Made by a program: the position numbers and the translations under genes. This document shows, one piece after another, positions 61,650 through 64,000 of a stretch of 64,000 bases of DNA; position 1 is the first letter of the stretch, and every line of letters begins with the position of its first letter. A model generated the notes under the pieces. That model was not told the origin of the DNA. It did not search any database and saw nothing but the letters and a program-made list of their open reading frames with translations. Location of the stretch: positions 248,001 to 312,000 of the forward strand of contig CAWCNV010000007.1 in assembly GCA_963797015.1 (NCBI GenBank). Reading direction: 5' to 3'. The DNA is from JBBPZA01 sp963797015. Lineage in GTDB: Bacteria > Actinomycetota > Thermoleophilia > Solirubrobacterales > Solirubrobacteraceae.

Positions 61650-61679
61650 GCTACACCACCGTAACTACAATGGCGTAGC
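61650..61679. promoter_or_regulatory. Candidate TetR operator over a promoter
   Basis: An inverted repeat with 9-bp arms, GCTACACCA and TGGCGTAGC (8 of 9 complementary), separated by 12 nt. TACAAT (61666-61671), a good -10 hexamer, lies inside it. The element sits 36 bp before the TetR gene, so autorepression is likely. Confidence 0.6.
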
Positions 61680-61698
61680 TTTACCCAGGAGGCTCCGC

Positions 61699-61734
61699 GT
61701 GTCAACCTCCGCCTGTGGCAGTCCGCTCCCGTAG
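61699..61734 (+). other. Possible 11-codon leader or frameshifted true start of the TetR gene
   Basis: A perfect AGGAGG (61687-61692) is spaced 6 nt from the GTG at 61699, which encodes 11 codons and stops at 61734, overlapping the TetR start in another frame. Either this is a short leader peptide, or a one-base indel has separated the true TetR N-terminus from its body. Confidence 0.35.
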
Positions 61735-62353
61735 GCGGCCGTACGCTCCGCGCCTTCCTCCGGCTGAGCGCCGCGAGCAGTTGCTGGACTCCACGCTCGC
61801 GATCATCACCGAGGAGGGCTATGAGGCGGTCTCGATGGAAGCGATCGCGCGGCGCGCCGGCGTCACGCGGCCGGTCGTGTACGGCGCGTTCGCCAACCTC
61901 GCGCTGCTGCTCGCGGCGCTCTTCCGGCGCGAGGAGCAGCGCGCGCTGGGCCAGCTCGCCGCGATCGTGCCGCCCCAGCCCGACGAGCGCGACCCCGACC
62001 GCATCGTCGTCGAGGGGCTCGAGGCCTTCCTGGCCAACGTCACCGAGCACCCACAGACCTGGCGCCTGATCCTGTTCCCGGTCCAGGGCACGCCGGACAT
62101 CGTGCGCCGCCAGGTCGAGCGCAACCGCGCGAAGCTGCTCGAGCAGATCCTCACCCTCGTCGAGTGGGGACTGCAGCGCCGCGGCGGCCCCGCCGACCTC
62201 GAGCCGGACCTGACCGCGCGCATGATCCTCAACCTCGCCGAGGAGTCGGGAAGGCTCGTCCTGACCGACCCCAAGCGCTTCCCGCCCGAGCGTGTCACAG
62301 CCTTTGCGGAGCGCATCCTGGCGGCGATCGAACGCTCCGAACCGCGCCGCTGA
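61715..62353 (+). CDS. TetR-family transcriptional regulator
   Basis: A 212-residue regulator. The DNA-binding helix-turn-helix is at ~20-65: RREQLLDSTLAIITEEGYEAVSMEAIARRAGVTRPVVYGAFANLALLLAALF. The C-terminal part is a mostly helical ligand domain. It probably represses itself through the inverted repeat at 61650-61679, and perhaps the upstream methyltransferase or other genes. The GTG at 61715 has no ribosome-binding site of its own (AGGAGG is 22 nt upstream), which raises the leader or frameshift question noted nearby. Confidence 0.85.
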   Translation: MAVRSRRRPYAPRLPPAERREQLLDSTLAIITEEGYEAVSMEAIARRAGVTRPVVYGAFANLALLLAALFRREEQRALGQLAAIVPPQPDERDPDRIVVEGLEAFLANVTEHPQTWRLILFPVQGTPDIVRRQVERNRAKLLEQILTLVEWGLQRRGGPADLEPDLTARMILNLAEESGRLVLTDPKRFPPERVTAFAERILAAIERSEPRR

Positions 62354-62374
62354 GTCGCGCTACCCTCCGCGCGG

Positions 62375-62447
62375 GGCGAGATAGCTCAGCTGGTAGAGCA
62401 CACGACTGAAAATCGTGGTGTCCCCGGTTCGAGTCCGGGTCTCGCCA
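62375..62447 (+). tRNA. tRNA-Phe (GAA)
   Basis: A 73-nt cloverleaf. The acceptor arms GGCGAGA/TCTCGCC pair fully; the D arm is AGCTCAGCTGGTAGAGC. The anticodon stem CACGA/TCGTG closes a CTGAAAA loop with anticodon GAA, and the T arm has GGTTCGAGTCC. The discriminator is A. CCA is not encoded. Confidence 0.95.
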
Positions 62448-62449
62448 TG

Positions 62450-62464
62450 CGAGGCGGTGCCTCG
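62450..62464. repeat. Hairpin 1 after tRNA-Phe
   Basis: A perfect 6-bp stem CGAGGC/GCCTCG with a 3-nt loop starts 3 nt after the tRNA 3' end. It may stop or process the tRNA transcript; no T-tract follows. Confidence 0.6.
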
Positions 62465-62486
62465 ACGCGTCTGACGGTCGCTGCCG

Positions 62487-62518
62487 GCGAGGGGGCGTGC
62501 CAAGCACTGCCCCCTCGC
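62487..62518. repeat. Hairpin 2 after tRNA-Phe (long stem)
   Basis: GCGAGGGGGCGTGC pairs with GCAC-T-GCCCCCTCGC around a CAA loop, giving 14 base pairs with one bulged T. It is one of the strongest stems in the window and lies in noncoding DNA. No T-tract follows. Confidence 0.7.
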
Positions 62519-62554
62519 GCCATCGAGGTCAGACCCGCCGATCCGACCGCTCGC

Positions 62555-62579
62555 GATGGCGAGACTTCGTCTCGCCATC
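62555..62579. repeat. Hairpin 3 after tRNA-Phe, containing tRNA 3'-end sequence
   Basis: An 11-bp perfect stem GATGGCGAGAC/GTCTCGCCATC with a TTC loop. The right arm repeats the tRNA 3' end plus one flanking base (GTCTCGCCAT, also at 62439-62448). It could be a terminator for the convergent cupin gene or a remnant of an attachment site. Confidence 0.65.
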
Positions 62580-62601
62580 CAGGCTCGATGTCGGAGGCGT
62601 G

Positions 62602-63036
62602 TCAGCCGGGCGGTGGCGCCGGCGTCAGGCCGTGCCGGCGCATGATCTCCGCGATCTTCGCCCGGTCCGGCGGGCCCGTCGAGGCCAGCGCCTCGTGGAT
62701 CTCGCGGAAGTAGCCGGGCGTCATCAGGCCAGGGCTGGAGATCGCGAGGAACTTGGAGTCCTCGGCCCCGTGGTTATCGAACCCATGGACCGCGCCGCGG
62801 GGTATGCAGATGGCCTCCCCGGGCCGAATATCCAGCGGCCTGCCGTCAACCGTCCAGGTGGTGACGCCCTCGAGCCCGTAGATCGTCTCCTCGAACGCGT
62901 CGTGACTGTGCGGCACCGGCATCATGCTGTCGGCCGGAACGAAGCACTCGAAGACGCTCGCGCTTTCGTTCGAATCGGCCGCCTCAACCAGGAAGCGGAC
63001 GCTCAGCGCACCGACCTGAATCATTTCGATGCTCAT
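62602..63036 (-). CDS. Cupin-domain protein
   Basis: A 144-residue single cupin. The first motif has PHSHDAFEETIYGLEG (His-X-His and Glu metal ligands) and the second has PGEAICIPRGAVHGFDN with a further His. Cupins of this size are isomerases, dioxygenases or ligand-binding proteins. The ATG start overlaps the stop of the SnoaL-like gene (ATGA), so the two are co-translated. Codon choice is less GC-biased than in the genes before the tRNA (for example GAA and AAT codons), a hint of acquisition. Confidence 0.85.
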   Translation of the reverse strand: MSIEMIQVGALSVRFLVEAADSNESASVFECFVPADSMMPVPHSHDAFEETIYGLEGVTTWTVDGRPLDIRPGEAICIPRGAVHGFDNHGAEDSKFLAISSPGLMTPGYFREIHEALASTGPPDRAKIAEIMRRHGLTPAPPPG

Positions 63037-63431
63037 CGCGCCCCCAATTGGACGGTCTCGAGGGCCTCGGATTTCGTTGCGAAGTTGCGCCACCAGATGC
63101 ACCTTCCGTCGCGCCACCTGATCGACTGCCACCATGTTTCGACGACAGGCGTGGTGCTGGCCGCGCCGCGCGCCCGCCCCCGGATCCGTGCGAGCGTCAT
63201 CTCTCCAAAACCCTGGAGCTCGCCGATTTCAGCAGCGTAGTCGGGGAGGCACTCGAGGAGGTTGCTCCACCACAGGCGTACTCCGTCGTGGCCGCGGTAG
63301 TCGCCCTCCAGCGCTCCGAGACGCGGCTCGATCTCGACCTCCTTGTGCATGAGCACGAGCAGGGCATCGAGGTCACGGCGGTTGAAGGCCTCGTACATGA
63401 GCGCGACCAGATCCACGTTCTCGCGCGACAT
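63033..63431 (-). CDS. SnoaL-like (NTF2-fold) protein
   Basis: A 132-residue NTF2-like protein. It begins ENVDLVALMYEAFNRRDLDALLVLMHKEVEIEPRL, typical of SnoaL-like and ketosteroid isomerase-like proteins, then GHDGVRLWWSNLLE. Such proteins act as cyclases, hydratases or small-molecule binders. A longer frame upstream adds sequence with no fold, so the ATG at 63431 is preferred; GATACT lies 10 nt before it as a possible -10. It is co-translated with the cupin. Confidence 0.82.
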   Translation of the reverse strand: MSRENVDLVALMYEAFNRRDLDALLVLMHKEVEIEPRLGALEGDYRGHDGVRLWWSNLLECLPDYAAEIGELQGFGEMTLARIRGRARGAASTTPVVETWWQSIRWRDGRCIWWRNFATKSEALETVQLGAR

Positions 63432-63931
63432 CCTTCCGCCCAGTATCACGCGAACCTCCTGCCACTGCTTCCCATGGGAGAGGGTGCCGCGCTCAGCGTG
63501 ACCCGAAGGCTTTCTTGCGAGTGGTAGCGAGCACGCCGGGCGCGGGTCGGACACGCCCACTCGGGACGCAGCAGGACGACTCGTCCGCCAGCGCCGTCGC
63601 TCTCGTCTCGCCGTCGGCCGGACGGTTCGGCGGCGTCGAATCGATCCACACGGTCGCCCAGCAGGTCCGCGCGGACCGTCGGGCTGGCGGCCGGTCCACT
63701 TGATGAGGGTGTCGTCCGTGGGGTCCAGCTCGTCGAGTGCGGGCGCGGATGCGCTCCTCTGGCGCTTGGGGGCGGACGACGCCGCAAATGCCCGCGCCGT
63801 CTTCTGGCGGCCGCATCACCCGATCCGGACGATGACTGTCGTCGCCGGCGCTCGCAGACTGGTGCGTGCGGACATACGCGGAAGGCGCAGCGGGCGCGAT
63901 CCGCGGCTTCGAAACGGGGACAGGAGCGAGA
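63432..63931. other. 500 bp without a recognisable gene
   Basis: Several short overlapping reading frames exist on both strands (for example 63515-63703 and 63700-63951 plus; 63446-63787 minus), but none has a recognisable fold, a ribosome-binding site or the third-position GC bias of the neighbouring genes. It may hold a decayed gene or long regulatory region. Confidence 0.45.
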
Positions 63932-64000
63932 ATGGAAGGCAACAACCCTGATGTACTTGGGCCGGTCGACTACCTGGTGGTCGAGTTTCCGGCGGACAGG
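63932..64000 (+). CDS. DUF6325-like protein, 5' end only
   Basis: The first 23 codons of a gene that runs off the window. AGGAG lies 7 bases before the ATG. The start of the product, NPDVLGPVDYLVVEFPADR, matches the conserved opening of small actinobacterial proteins of the DUF6325/DUF1269-like type (GPVDYLVVEFP), which are of unknown function and often membrane-associated. Confidence 0.65.
   Translation, partial: MEGNNPDVLGPVDYLVVEFPADR

Noticed and set aside
62439..62578. Phage attachment site pair (attL/attR) at tRNA-Phe
   Set aside because: The repeated segment is only 10 bp and lies inside a hairpin 130 bp away; no integrase is in the window. Kept only as a weak hint.
5..64000. Insertion sequences or transposases
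   Set aside because: No transposase motifs, terminal inverted repeats with target duplications, or integrase genes were found.

Overview
The window is GC-rich bacterial chromosome with closely packed genes, frequent GTG starts and many ATGA/GTGA stop-start overlaps. The gene set points to a soil-type actinobacterium, possibly a member of the Thermoleophilia/Solirubrobacterales. This rests on a PAS-SARP regulator, a DtxR-type regulator, split acyl-CoA carboxylase subunits, a ferredoxin sulfite reductase with a [4Fe-4S] APS reductase, stand-alone LigD-like ligase and polymerase genes, and many extracellular PKD/LamG modules. The taxonomic call is inference; no rRNA is present.

Layout. 1-6.6 kb: the 3' part of a giant secreted protein with an N,N-dimethylformamidase-like domain, ten PKD domains and four LamG domains. 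6.6-25.4 kb: acyl-CoA carboxyltransferase, enoyl-CoA hydratase, then a cell-envelope/exopolysaccharide region. That region holds a DltA-like adenylation enzyme, MOP flippase, GT-C-like membrane protein, carrier protein, hexapeptide acyltransferase, deacetylase-like protein, dTDP-rhamnose enzymes, acyltransferase-3, a priming sugar transferase, an ECF-type sigma factor, a PAS-SARP regulator and a degenerate RmlA/RmlD-like pair. 25.4-26.5 kb: an ornithine-cyclodeaminase-family enzyme and a small AccE-like protein share a compact divergent promoter. 26.7-32.5 kb: an assimilatory sulfate operon (sir-cysH-tauE-like-cysD-cysN). 32.4-42.3 kb: a secreted alpha/beta hydrolase, a biotin carboxylase/BCCP fusion, a diguanylate cyclase, a methyltransferase, a GNAT, an MBL hydrolase, a HAD dehalogenase and sucCD. 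42.3-50 kb: a secreted beta-propeller protein, an aminotransferase, and two GT2-GtrA paralogues flanking a GT39-like membrane glycosyltransferase. 50-57.9 kb: an ECF sigma factor fused to a zinc-binding anti-sigma-like tail, a DtxR regulator, DNA ligase and LigD-type polymerase (convergent), glycerate kinase, gpsA and a HAD phosphatase. 57.9-64 kb: an MrfA-like helicase, a flavin-type oxidase-fold protein, a methyltransferase, a TetR regulator with a likely operator, tRNA-Phe followed by strong hairpins, two small accessory genes, and the start of a DUF6325-like gene.

Two themes stand out. First, at least thirteen genes that open a transcription unit have a TANNNT -10-like hexamer 6-11 nt before the start codon, the arrangement expected for leaderless mRNAs. 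At two divergent gene pairs the two opposing hexamers overlap. This pattern also helped choose start codons. Second, four genes are split by single-base frame changes in G/C-rich runs (near 2050, 15085, 47935 and 51965). Restoring one base gives a clean full-length product each time, so residual sequencing indels are the simplest explanation, though real frameshifts cannot be excluded.

The best candidate for an undescribed system is the envelope cluster. A DltA-like adenylation enzyme and a free carrier protein, with no condensation, thioesterase or DltB/DltD gene nearby, sit among a flippase, a GT-C-like protein, an acyltransferase and a deacetylase. This suggests aminoacyl (or acyl) decoration of an exported glycan by a non-standard route.
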